Part shown: one piece after another, positions 33,478-41,722 of the stretch
How positions within the stretch are numbered: the first letter of the stretch is position 1
Layout: each line of letters begins with the position of its first letter
Assembly (NCBI RefSeq): GCF_021398735.1
Contig: NZ_CP090349.1
Location: forward strand, 5,888,001 to 5,952,000
Length of the DNA stretch: 64,000 bases
DNA from: Methylobacterium oryzae
Lineage (GTDB): Bacteria > Pseudomonadota > Alphaproteobacteria > Rhizobiales > Beijerinckiaceae
Direction of reading: 5' to 3'
Position numbers and translations under genes: made by a program
Notes under the pieces: generated by a model
Databases searched by the model: none
Told to the model about the DNA's origin: nothing
Seen by the model: the letters and a program-made list of their open reading frames with translations, nothing else

Positions 33478-34215
33478 GTGATCGAAACGGTGATGATCTT
33501 CGCGCTGGGCTTCCTGGCGGCGAGCCTGTGCGGCTTGCTGCTGCTGCCGGCCCTCAATGCCCGCGCCGCGCGCCTGGAGCGTCGGCGGGCCGAGGCGCGC
33601 CTGCCCCTGTCGCCGGCCGAGATCGCCGCCGAGCGGGACTTCCTGCGCGCCCAGTTCGCCGTGCAGCAGCGCCGCCTGGAGCGCCGGGTCGAGACCGTCG
33701 AGGCGCGGCGGCAGTCCGACATGGCGGCGATCGGGGCCGGGACGATGCGGGTCGCCGCCCTGGCGCGCGACGTCGCTGCCCGCGACGCCGAGATCGCCCA
33801 GGCCCAGGCCAAGACCCGGGAGTTGGAGACCGAGCTGACGCTGGCGCGGGAGGACGGGAGCGCGAGCCTCGCCACGCTCCAGGCTCTCGAGGACGCCCAT
33901 GCCGACCTGCTCGACAGTCTCCTGGCGCTCCGGCAGGGCGCGGCGCCGGCACCGGACGCCGCCGCGCTGGCGGCCGAGCGCGACGACCTGCGCGCGAGCC
34001 TGAAGGCGGCCGAGGAAGCTCTGGCCCTGACCGTGGCCGACCGCCAGAACGAACGCCACGACCGGGCCGGAAACCTGTCGCCGGACCGGCAGGCCGGCAT
34101 CGAGCGCGAGAACGCCGATCTCCGCCGGCGAATCGTCGAGGTCGCCGAAGCCCTCACGGCCCCGGGCCGGATGCCGCGGACCGCGGCGGCGATGCCGGAA
34201 CCCGAGCGGGTCTGA
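33478..34215 (+). CDS. Membrane-anchored coiled-coil protein of unknown function
   Basis: 245 aa starting at GTG (MIETVMIFALGFLAASLCGLLLLPAL). One N-terminal membrane helix is followed by AARLERRRAEARLPLSPAEIAAERDFLRAQFAVQQRRLE and then long heptad-rich coiled coil to about residue 220. Rhizobiales carry similar one-helix coiled-coil proteins, never given a firm role. An envelope or division scaffold is possible but not shown. Confidence 0.75.
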   Translation: MIETVMIFALGFLAASLCGLLLLPALNARAARLERRRAEARLPLSPAEIAAERDFLRAQFAVQQRRLERRVETVEARRQSDMAAIGAGTMRVAALARDVAARDAEIAQAQAKTRELETELTLAREDGSASLATLQALEDAHADLLDSLLALRQGAAPAPDAAALAAERDDLRASLKAAEEALALTVADRQNERHDRAGNLSPDRQAGIERENADLRRRIVEVAEALTAPGRMPRTAAAMPEPERV

Positions 34216-34358
34216 GCCGATCCACCTCCGAAACGGGGTTTGGCGACCGGAACGCAACCGAAAACCTGCGATGACTGCCTTGTTTCGACCACGCAAAGGC
34301 ATCATCGCATCGCCGACGCGTCCTGCATTCACAAGTTCGACAGATGGTACGGATACCC

Positions 34359-34661
34359 ATGCGCCTGAAGCCGATCGTCCTCGCCGTCGCGGCGGCCGTT
34401 GCCCTGACGCTGCCGGCAGCCGCGCAGCAGACGAAGCGCGGCAACGAGACCCTGAAGAAGTACTGCACCGGGGACTACCTGACCTATTGCGGCAACCTGG
34501 CCCCCGACGATCCGGCCACCGATGCCTGCTTCCAGAAGAACTGGAAGAAGCTCAGCGAGAACTGCCGCCGGGCGATCGACGCCTACGAGGCCGAGCAGCA
34601 GCAGAACGCCCCCGCCAAGAACCGGCAGGGCTCGCAGGGCGGCAAGGAGCGGCGGGGCTGA
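34359..34661 (+). CDS. Small secreted Cys-rich protein
   Basis: 100 aa with a Sec signal (MRLKPIVLAVAAAVALTLPAAA). The mature part has four Cys in the order ETLKKYCTGDYLTYCG, then DACFQKNWKKLSENCRRAI, ending in a Gln/Lys-rich tail. The spacing C-x7-C-x13-C-x10-C is repeated almost exactly in the protein at 50,727-51,005, so the two are paralogs. It resembles the cysteine-rich repeat proteins of Rhizobiales. The function is unknown; two disulfides in the periplasm are likely. Confidence 0.8.
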   Translation: MRLKPIVLAVAAAVALTLPAAAQQTKRGNETLKKYCTGDYLTYCGNLAPDDPATDACFQKNWKKLSENCRRAIDAYEAEQQQNAPAKNRQGSQGGKERRG

Positions 34662-34829
34662 CGCCTCCCGGCTGTCGAGGCCGGGCCGGGAACCGCGGGA
34701 ACGGGCCCCAACCGTGCGCCGCGGCCGGCCTGTGGCGGACGGGCGCTCGCGCCGGGACGCGGCAACGGCTAAGGTAGCGCTCCCGCCGGCCCTCGCGTGC
34801 CGGTGCCGAGCCCGCCGGACCCTCGCGCG

Positions 34830-35177
34830 ATGTTGTCGAAACCCGCCCTGAAACTCCTCGCCGTGTCCGGCCTCGTGGCCCTGGCGGCTTCCGCCTGCGG
34901 GCGGCGGGGTGCGCTGGAGCCGCCCCAGACGGCGGCCCCGCGGGCGGGTGCGCAGGCCGGTGCGGACGCGCCGACCGGGCGGCGGACGCTGCCGGTCTCG
35001 GTCGGCCTCGGCGGCGGCGCCCCGGAGCCGGACCCGGCCTCGGTGCGCGCCGGCGACGAGCTCTCCGCGGCGGCGGTCCCGCCGGGCGGCACCGAGGCGC
35101 CGGTCGAGACCAGCCGCGGCGCGCGGCGCGGCTACCGGGTGCCGAAGCAGCCTTTCATTCTGGATCCGCTGCTGTAG
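34830..35177 (+). CDS. LptM-like lipoprotein
   Basis: 115 aa with a lipoprotein signal and lipobox LAASAC followed directly by GRRGALEPP. The Cys-Gly-x-x-Gly-x-Leu start of the mature chain is the signature of LptM (YifL), which helps mature the LPS translocon LptD. The remainder is a Pro/Gly-rich linker and a short end, VPKQPFILDPLL. Location just upstream of lysA is usual for this family in proteobacteria, and it supports the call. Confidence 0.82.
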   Translation: MLSKPALKLLAVSGLVALAASACGRRGALEPPQTAAPRAGAQAGADAPTGRRTLPVSVGLGGGAPEPDPASVRAGDELSAAAVPPGGTEAPVETSRGARRGYRVPKQPFILDPLL

Positions 35178-35280
35178 AGGGCGGAGGCCGGCACGCCGTC
35201 GCGGTGCCGCGCCCGGTGGCCCCGCTCGGACTCGGTCGGACCCCGCCACCGGCGCGCGCCCGCCGCGGCCGGCGGCGGAG

Positions 35281-35296
35281 TGTTTCACGGGAAACA
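35281..35296. promoter_or_regulatory. parS-like ParB binding site
   Basis: TGTTTCACGGGAAACA matches the universal chromosomal parS consensus TGTTTCACGTGAAACA at 15 of 16 positions; the only change is T to G in the centre. It lies in the short gap between the LptM-like gene and lysA. No parA/parB genes are in the window. Confidence 0.6.
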
Positions 35297-35342
35297 GCCC
35301 GCGCTCCGGCGGGACGAGATACGGCGACGAGACACGGCCGAG

Positions 35343-36611
35343 ATGCACCATTTTCACTATCGCGACGGCCGCCTGCACGCCGAGGATGTCGACCTGACCG
35401 GCCTCGCCGCGGAGGTCGGCACACCGTTCTACTGTTACAGCACCGCCACGCTGGAGCGGCACTTCCGCGTCTTCGCGGAGGCGTTCGCGGCCGACGACGC
35501 GCTGGTCTGCTTCGCCATGAAGGCGAACTCGAACCAGGCCGTCCTGCGGACCCTCGCGGCCCGGGGCGCCGGGATGGACATCGTCTCCGGCGGCGAGCTG
35601 CAGCGGGCCCTGGCGGCCGGCGTGGACCCCGGCAAGATCGTGTTCTCGGGAGTCGGCAAGACCCGCGCCGAGATGGAGGCCGCGCTGAGGGCCGGCATCT
35701 TCTGCTTCAACGTGGAGAGTGAGCCGGAACTCGCGGTCCTGTCCGAGGTGGCGGTGGGCCTCGGCCTCCGCGCGCCGGTCTCGGTCCGGGTGAACCCCGA
35801 CGTGGACGCCGGCACGCACGCCAAGATCTCCACCGGCAAGTACGAGAACAAGTTCGGCATCCCGATCACCCGGGCGCCGGCTGTCTACGCCGCTGCGGCC
35901 GCCCTGCCGGGGATCGCGGTGCACGGCGTCGACATGCATATCGGCAGCCAGATCACCGATCTGGCGCCCTTCGCCGACGCGGCCCGGCTGCTCGCCGGCC
36001 TCGCCCGGGAGTTGCTGGCGGCCGGCCATCCCCTGCGCCACATCGATTTCGGCGGCGGCCTCGGCATCCCCTACCGCGACGACAACGCGCCGCCGCCGGA
36101 CCCGGCCGCGCTGGCGGCGACCCTGCGGCCGCATTTCGCCCCGCTCGGCCTGCGGCCGGTCTTCGAGATCGGCCGGATGATCGTCGGCAATGCCGGGATC
36201 CTGCTGACGCGGGTGCTCTACGTGAAGCACAGCGAGGGGCGGACCTTCGTGATCGTCGACGCGGCGATGAACGACCTGATCCGCCCGACCCTGTACGAGG
36301 CCTATCACGGCCTGCGGCCGGTCATCGAGCCGGGTCCCGAGACGCCGCGCCTCGTCGCCGACGTGGTCGGCCCGGTCTGCGAGAGCGGCGACTACCTCGC
36401 CCTCAACCGCGAGATGCCGGAGGTGAGGCCCGGCGACCTGATCGCCGTGATGAGCGCCGGCGCCTATGGGGCGGTGCAGTCCTGCACCTACAACACCCGG
36501 CCGCTGGTGCCGGAGGTTCTGGTGCGGGGCGACCGCGCGGCGGTGGTCCGCCCGCGCCTCGACGTCGACGCCCTGATCGCCCTCGACCGGGTGCCGGACT
36601 GGCTGGCGTGA
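35343..36611 (+). CDS. lysA: Diaminopimelate decarboxylase
   Basis: 422 aa from MHHFHYRDGRLHAEDVDL. It has the PLP lysine in CFAMKANSNQAVL, the GGELQRALAAGV and GKYENKFGI segments, FGGGLGIPY, and the C-terminal barrel with GPVCESGDYLA and SAGAYGAVQSCTYN containing the catalytic Cys and Tyr. The enzyme makes lysine from meso-diaminopimelate. A 21-codon longer frame begins inside the parS-like site and lacks homology. The stop overlaps the GTG of the next gene. Confidence 0.95.
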   Translation: MHHFHYRDGRLHAEDVDLTGLAAEVGTPFYCYSTATLERHFRVFAEAFAADDALVCFAMKANSNQAVLRTLAARGAGMDIVSGGELQRALAAGVDPGKIVFSGVGKTRAEMEAALRAGIFCFNVESEPELAVLSEVAVGLGLRAPVSVRVNPDVDAGTHAKISTGKYENKFGIPITRAPAVYAAAAALPGIAVHGVDMHIGSQITDLAPFADAARLLAGLARELLAAGHPLRHIDFGGGLGIPYRDDNAPPPDPAALAATLRPHFAPLGLRPVFEIGRMIVGNAGILLTRVLYVKHSEGRTFVIVDAAMNDLIRPTLYEAYHGLRPVIEPGPETPRLVADVVGPVCESGDYLALNREMPEVRPGDLIAVMSAGAYGAVQSCTYNTRPLVPEVLVRGDRAAVVRPRLDVDALIALDRVPDWLA

Positions 36612-37468
36612 GCCGCGCTCCGGAGGGCGCCGCCGCCCCCAGGCCGCTCCCGGGACCCGACGGGCCCCTGCCGCTGTCGGTCTTCATCATCGCCCACAAC
36701 GAGGTGGACCGGATCGGCGCGACGCTTCGGGCGGTCCGCGGCCTGACCGACGACCTCGTCGTGGTCGATTCCGGGTCCACCGACGGCACGCAGGCCCTGG
36801 CGGAGTCGCTGGGCGCGCGGGTGCTGCACCATCCCTGGCCGGGCTACGGCCCGCAGAAGCGCTTCGCAGAGGAGCAGTGCCGGCACGTCTGGCTCCTGAA
36901 CCTCGACGCCGACGAGGTGGTGCCGCCGGAGCTGGCCCGGGAGATCCGGGGCCTCTGGGCCGCGGGCGAGCCGCGCCGGCCGGCGTGGCGGATCGGCATC
37001 GCCGAGATCTTCCCCGGCGAGGGCCGGCCGCACCCGCTCGCCTACACGCTGACGCCGGTCCGGCTCTACCGGAAGGATCGGGGCCGCTACGCCGCCTCGC
37101 CGGTCCACGACCGGGTGGCGCTGGAACCGGGGGTGAAGCCGGGCCGGCTCCGGGGCGTGATCCATCATTTCTCGGTGCGCTCGCTCGGCGACCAGCTCGA
37201 CAAGCTGAACCGCTACTCCGACCAGCAGGCGGACGACTTGGAGTCGCGGGGCGTGGTGATCCCGACCTGGCGGGTGTTCGTCGAGCTGCCGGGCAATTTC
37301 CTGAAGGCCTATCTCGGCCGCCGCCACTTCGTGCGGGGCACCTACGGCTTCCTGACGGCGATGAACTACGCGATCTCGCGGCATCTGCGCGTCGCCAAGC
37401 ACGTCGAGCGCCGCCGCGTGGCCGCCGCCCGCCAGGATCGGGTTGACCCGCCGGATCCGACCTTCTAG
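36608..37468 (+). CDS. Family 2 glycosyltransferase, WaaE/KdtX-like
   Basis: 286 aa from a GTG that overlaps the lysA stop (GTGA). The GT-A motifs are SVFIIAHNEVDRIGATL, VVVDSGSTDGTQ and LNLDADEVVPPEL, with a RLYRKDRGRY basic loop. Resemblance is to enzymes that decorate the lipopolysaccharide core. Its coupling with lysA and the LptM-like gene is positional. The TAG stop sits in CTAGAGCC, the sequence also found at the palindromic repeat elements. Confidence 0.88.
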   Translation: MSRAPEGAAAPRPLPGPDGPLPLSVFIIAHNEVDRIGATLRAVRGLTDDLVVVDSGSTDGTQALAESLGARVLHHPWPGYGPQKRFAEEQCRHVWLLNLDADEVVPPELAREIRGLWAAGEPRRPAWRIGIAEIFPGEGRPHPLAYTLTPVRLYRKDRGRYAASPVHDRVALEPGVKPGRLRGVIHHFSVRSLGDQLDKLNRYSDQQADDLESRGVVIPTWRVFVELPGNFLKAYLGRRHFVRGTYGFLTAMNYAISRHLRVAKHVERRRVAAARQDRVDPPDPTF

Positions 37469-37480
37469 AGCCAGAGCGCC

Positions 37481-37572
37481 GGAGACGTGGCCGAGCGGCT
37501 GAAGGCACTCGTTTGCTAAATGAGCATACCCAGAAATGGGTATCGAGGGTTCGAATCCCTCCGTCTCCGCCA
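37481..37572 (+). tRNA. tRNA-Ser(GCU)
   Basis: Starts GGAGACG and ends CGTCTCC-G-CCA, so the seven-base acceptor stem pairs fully and CCA is encoded. The anticodon loop TTGCTAA (37,513-37,519) is flanked by CTCGT/ATGAG and has anticodon GCT at 37,515-37,517. A long variable arm, TACCCAGAAATGGGTA-like, marks a class II serine tRNA. T loop TTCGAAT is present. A near copy of its last 21 bases is at 52.6 kb. Confidence 0.97.
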
Positions 37573-38196
37573 GCACCGCTCAACTCGATCTAAGTCTCTG
37601 GAGTGACAGGGATTTTCCGCACGTCGAGTTTTGATTTCTCCCCGCGGAAACTGGCTCGGCCAACGGCCGAAGGAATGCCCACTCGGCGCGCCCGATCGTC
37701 ACGACGGCGTGTGATTCGAGCTTGAGCGGAGGAACGACTGCTTCCTGGCTCGCTTGCGAAGAGCTCCGTCCGAAGAAATGTGATCGACCGAACCGTCGCA
37801 TCCTGCTTCGGCAGCATTCTCTGCGAGACCTGACTGCCCGGGTCGCCAGATCGTCAGCGTAGGTACCGACTCCGAGAACCACGCCGCGCCGGTGCCGTCG
37901 TGCTGCCTGCGATCCGGAGGCGGGATGATGTCACCCGGCATGCGCGTCGGATTGCTCCGTCCGGGTGGCGTCCAGGCGGGTACGCCGGCTTCGGCACCGG
38001 CTGACATGGGCGTGGTCGCGTCCGAAGGAGCCGCACTGAACAGGAGCGCGCGCACGAGGGCGAAGGCACATCCCTAGCGGATCCCGCTCGCGCGGAGCGC
38101 CCTTCCCCACCGGGCAGTCGAGACTTGGCCGTCGCGTCGATCCGTGCACCCGCTGGGCACGCGTCAGGACCCTCCCGTGACCGTGACCGGCCGCGC
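37573..38196. other. Gene-poor stretch downstream of tRNA-Ser
   Basis: About 620 bp with only short overlapping open frames on both strands and no recognisable product. GC is a little lower than in the surrounding genes. It could be the scar of an element that once used the tRNA 3' end, or plain promoter DNA for the csbD-like gene. I see no tRNA, repeat or protein motif here. Confidence 0.5.
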
Positions 38197-38222
38197 GGAA
38201 CGGCGCCCGGGCGAGAGCCGTT
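38197..38222 (+). promoter_or_regulatory. EcfG-type general stress promoter
   Basis: GGAAC (38,197-38,201) followed by CGTT (38,219-38,222) with a 17-nt spacer, matching the GGAAC-N16/17-CGTT consensus of alphaproteobacterial EcfG sigma factors. It lies about 84 bp upstream of the csbD-like frame, and CsbD genes are typical members of general stress regulons. EcfG itself is encoded at 16,198-16,794. Confidence 0.7.
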
Positions 38223-38241
38223 CCCGATCCCCGTGGCCGCC

Positions 38242-38297
38242 CTGGTCGCGAAGGCCTGGTCGCGAAGGCCTGGTCGCGAAGGCCTGGTCGCGAAGGA
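38242..38297 (+). repeat. Four 14-bp tandem repeats in the csbD leader
   Basis: Four consecutive units of CTGGTCGCGAAGGC, the last one merging into the AAGGAG ribosome binding site. It sits between the EcfG-type promoter and the coding region, so copy number changes the 5' untranslated region by non-multiples of three. Confidence 0.9.
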
Positions 38298-38305
38298 GAA
38301 CCGCC

Positions 38306-38509
38306 AGGAGCAGCACCACCGACACGATCAAGGGCCTGGCCAATGAGGCCGTCGGCAACGTGAAGCAGGGCATCGGCAGCGCGACTGGCAACGACAAGCT
38401 GAAGGCCGAGGGTAAGGCGCAGGAACTGAAGGGCGAAGCCCAGAAGACGACCGGGAACGTCAAGGACGGCGCCAAGCACGTGGCCGACAAGCTCACCGGC
38501 AAAGTTTGA
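38306..38509 (+). pseudogene. CsbD family stress protein with a probable lost start codon
   Basis: The 67-codon reading frame is a clear CsbD-like protein: SSTTDTIKGLANEAVGNVKQ, GIGSATGNDKLKAEGKAQ, then GEAQKTTGNVKDGAKHVADK. Homologs begin MSSTTDTIKG. Here the codon in the Met position is AGG, preceded at 7 nt by AAGGAG, so an ATG-to-AGG change (or a sequence error) is likely. The open frame continues upstream to a distant GTG (38,144) that lies before the promoter, and no in-frame ATG, GTG or TTG lies between. The gene may be silent, or start at CTG codons of the repeat. The body shows no frameshift or stop. Confidence 0.7.
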
Positions 38510-38517
38510 TCCGGCCG

Positions 38518-38541
38518 CCCGGAGCGGTTCCACGCTCCGGG
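38518..38541. terminator. Hairpin after the csbD-like gene
   Basis: CCCGGAGCG (38,518-38,526) pairs with CGCTCCGGG (38,533-38,541) around a 6-nt loop. It starts 9 bp after the stop codon. No T tract follows, as is usual in this GC range. Confidence 0.65.
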
Positions 38542-38693
38542 CATCCCGAGGTCGCGGCAACGCGTCGAAGGAAAGGATCGTGGGTGCTGGCAGAGGCCGG
38601 TCCTGCAACGCCCGCGCGCCGTGCCGCGTTGATCTGCGAAGACAATATCCGAACCGCAGCCGGACCCTTGCCTGCGCGCAGCATCGTGGGCCC

Positions 38694-41237
38694 ATGGACC
38701 AGTTGAACGCGTCGCAACCGACGCCGGAGATCGACCTCTCGTCCTGCGACCGCGAGCCCATCCACATCCTCGGCGCGGTGCAGGGGTTCGGCTTCCTCAT
38801 CGGGGTCTCCCCGGACTGGATCGTCACCCGCGCCTCGGACAACATCGCGACCTGGCTCGGCCAGGGTGCGGCGGCACTTCTCGGCCTGCCCCTCGATGCC
38901 GTCCTCGACCGCGAGGCCATCCACACCCTGCGCGGGCACCTGCAGACCCTGCGCGGGCCGGACGCCGTCGACCGGGTCTTCGGCCTCCGGCTCGTGCCGG
39001 GCGGCGAGCCGTTCGACGTGGCCCTCCACCGGTCCGGGGACACCATCGTCATCGAGGCCGAGCCGAGCGCCACCGAACACCTCAGCGCCGGCAACCTCGT
39101 GCGCAGCATGGTCACCCGTCTCCAGCAGACCGTGGGGTTCGACCCCCTCTGCCGCGAGGCCGCCCGCCAGATGCGGGCGCTGACCGGGTTCGACCGGGTT
39201 ATGGTCTACCGCTTCGCCGCGGACCATTCGGGCGAGGTCATCGCCGAGGCGGCCCGGTCCGGCCTCGCTCCCTACCTGGGGCTGCACTACCCGGCCTCCG
39301 ACATCCCCAAACAGGCCCGCGCCCTCTACGCGCGCAACTGGCTGCGCATCATCGCCGACGTCGACGACACCGGCGCCGCCGTGCTGCCCCCGCGCGATCC
39401 GGCCGGCCAGCCCCTCGACCTGTCGCTGTCGACCCTGCGGACGGTCTCGCCGATCCACCTCGAATACCTGCGCAACATGGGCGTGGCGGCCTCGCTGTCC
39501 GTGTCCATCCTGCGCGACGGTCGCCTGTGGGGCCTGTTCGCCTGCCACCACACCGAGCCGCGCCACATCTCCCTCGAGCGCCGGACCGGCGCCGAGCTGT
39601 TCGGCCAGATGTTCTCCTGGCTGCTGGAGGCCCGCGAGCGGCAGGCCGACGCCGAGCGCGAGGTCCGTTCGCGCGAGTTGCACAACCGCCTGCTGGGCGC
39701 GCTGGCCACCGGCGGCACCAACCTGGAAAGCCTCTCCGACTTCCTCGACGACCTGGCGGCGATCCTGCCCTGCGACGGCATCGGCCTGTGGGTGAACGGC
39801 GAGATCACGCTCCAGGGCTCGACCCCGACCGCGGAGGAGTTCGCCGGCCTGGTGCGCTTCCTCAACCGCACGGCCGCGAGCAAGGCCTACGCGACCGACG
39901 AGATCGGGCGCGTCCACGAACCGGGCCGCGACTTCACCGAGCGGGCGGCCGGCATGCTCGCCATCCCGGTGTCGCGCACGCCCCGGGATTTTCTGGTCTA
40001 CTTCCGGCGCGAGGTCTCGCGGACCGTGACCTGGGCGGGCAACCCGGTGAAGCCCGCGACTCCGGGGCCGAACGGCGTCCGTCTGACCCCGCGCAAGAGC
40101 TTCGAGGCGTGGCGCGAGACCGTGCACGGGCGCTCGCTCCCCTGGGCCGAGGTCGAGATGCGGACCGCCGAGGCCCTGCGCATCACCCTGCTCGAGGTGA
40201 TCCTGCGCCTCACCGACTCCGCCGAGAAGGAGCGCAAGGTCGCGCAGGAGCGTCAGGAACTCCTCATCGCCGAGCTCAACCACCGGGTCCGCAACATCCT
40301 GAACCTGATCCGCGGGGTGGTGACCCAGAGCCGGCCGGCGGACGGGGCGGACAGCGCCTTCGCGAACACGGTCGGCGACCGCATCCAAGCGCTCGCCCGG
40401 GCGCACGACCAGATCACCTCGAGCAACTGGGGACCGGGATCCCTGCGCGACCTCGTCATGCTGGAGGCCGGCGCCTACCTCGGACCCAAGGCCGGCCGGG
40501 TCGTGCTCGACGGCGCCGACGTCCTGCTGGAACCGCAGGCGTTCTCGACCGTCGCCCTGGTCGTCCACGAGATGATGACGAACTCGGCCAAGTACGGCGC
40601 GCTCTGCGACAGCCTCGGGCGGGTCGACCTGCGCTGGGAGCGGGACGCCCTCGACCACTTGGTGATCCGATGGCGCGAGACCGGCGGCCCGGCCGTGCGG
40701 GCGCCCACCCGGCGCGGCTTCGGCACGACCATCATCGAGCGGTCGATCCCGTACGAGCTCAAGGGCGAGGCGGAGGTGCGCTACGAACTGGCGGGCGTCG
40801 AGGCGCGCTTCACCATCCCCCCGGCCTTCGTCCAGAACGCCTCACGCGCCGCGCCGAAGGCTGTCAGGGCGGTTCACGCCGAGGCGCTGCGCGGTCTCGC
40901 GGGGTCCGTGCTGGTCGTCGAGGACAACATGATCATCGCCCTGGAGGCCGAGGAGTTGCTCACGTCGCTCGGCGCCACGAACGTGGACATGGCGTCGTCG
41001 ACGCGCGAGGCGCTCCGCCTGATCGACGCGGCGCCGCCGGCCCGGGCCCTGCTCGACGTCAACCTGGGCTCCGAGACCAGCATCGCCGTCGCGCGCAGGC
41101 TGTTCGAACTGGGCATCCCCTACGCGTTCGCCACCGGCTACGGCGACGGCTTCCGCATTCCGGAAGACCTCGCCGCCGTGCCGGTGGTGAAGAAGCCCTA
41201 CGGGGCGGAGGACCTCCTGCGCGCCTTCCCGGCTTGA
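38694..41237 (+). CDS. Bacteriophytochrome HWE histidine kinase with C-terminal receiver
   Basis: 847 aa. Residues 1-~500 are PAS-GAF-PHY: LSSCDREPIHI supplies the biliverdin-binding Cys near residue 16, YPASDIPKQAR is the GAF DIP motif, and LTPRKSFEAW holds the PRxSF tongue motif that contacts the chromophore. The kinase is HWE-type: AELNHRVRNILNLIRG with the phospho-His, WRETGGP, and GFGTTIIERS. A receiver ends the protein (VLVVEDNMIIALEAEE, LLDVNLG, VVKKPYG). It should be a red/far-red photosensor. No heme oxygenase gene for biliverdin is nearby. The start is the ATG after a weak site. Confidence 0.93.
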   Translation: MDQLNASQPTPEIDLSSCDREPIHILGAVQGFGFLIGVSPDWIVTRASDNIATWLGQGAAALLGLPLDAVLDREAIHTLRGHLQTLRGPDAVDRVFGLRLVPGGEPFDVALHRSGDTIVIEAEPSATEHLSAGNLVRSMVTRLQQTVGFDPLCREAARQMRALTGFDRVMVYRFAADHSGEVIAEAARSGLAPYLGLHYPASDIPKQARALYARNWLRIIADVDDTGAAVLPPRDPAGQPLDLSLSTLRTVSPIHLEYLRNMGVAASLSVSILRDGRLWGLFACHHTEPRHISLERRTGAELFGQMFSWLLEARERQADAEREVRSRELHNRLLGALATGGTNLESLSDFLDDLAAILPCDGIGLWVNGEITLQGSTPTAEEFAGLVRFLNRTAASKAYATDEIGRVHEPGRDFTERAAGMLAIPVSRTPRDFLVYFRREVSRTVTWAGNPVKPATPGPNGVRLTPRKSFEAWRETVHGRSLPWAEVEMRTAEALRITLLEVILRLTDSAEKERKVAQERQELLIAELNHRVRNILNLIRGVVTQSRPADGADSAFANTVGDRIQALARAHDQITSSNWGPGSLRDLVMLEAGAYLGPKAGRVVLDGADVLLEPQAFSTVALVVHEMMTNSAKYGALCDSLGRVDLRWERDALDHLVIRWRETGGPAVRAPTRRGFGTTIIERSIPYELKGEAEVRYELAGVEARFTIPPAFVQNASRAAPKAVRAVHAEALRGLAGSVLVVEDNMIIALEAEELLTSLGATNVDMASSTREALRLIDAAPPARALLDVNLGSETSIAVARRLFELGIPYAFATGYGDGFRIPEDLAAVPVVKKPYGAEDLLRAFPA

Positions 41238-41722
41238 GCCCGCGAGCCGGTGCTTGACGGGTCGGTGGTCAGGGTTACCGGTGGTTGGGGCGATGTCGGG
41301 CGCGGCGCCTGGCCCGGTGGGATGTTCCGCCACGAAACGCGCGGAGGTCGCGCGGTCCTCAGCGCGCCTCAGCTTGCCGAGGAAGCCCTCGGACTCACGG
41401 AGACGGGTTTCACGATCGCGACGCGGTGCCTCGATGCGGCGGATCTCGCCGTCGCGCCACGCGTCGAAGGCGGTGGTGCCGCTGGCCCGAAGGCGGGGTG
41501 AACGACGGCGGTGCGCGGGTCACGGCGCCGGGCCCGACAGGTCGCGGGCGGCATTCGAGACCCGGCAGGCCGGAACGGTCGCGCGCGTCGCGGGCTTCGG
41601 GCGGGTCGGCGCCGCGGTCGCCGGGCCGGAGCGCCTCTACCGGCGGTCACGCTCATTCGGGGTGGGGTCACCTCGGTTCGGTGCCGCGCCGCTCTAGGTT
41701 GGCTGAAAGGGGAGCGGACCGC
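41238..41722. other. Gap between bacteriophytochrome and MFS genes
   Basis: 485 bp of GC-rich DNA. The open frames here have no homology-like motifs and run into one another on both strands. Presumed promoter for the MFS gene; no sigma motif stands out. Confidence 0.45.

Noticed and set aside
37580..38055. Short minus-strand frames downstream of tRNA-Ser.
   Set aside because: They overlap each other in different frames, lack ribosome binding sites and show no motifs.
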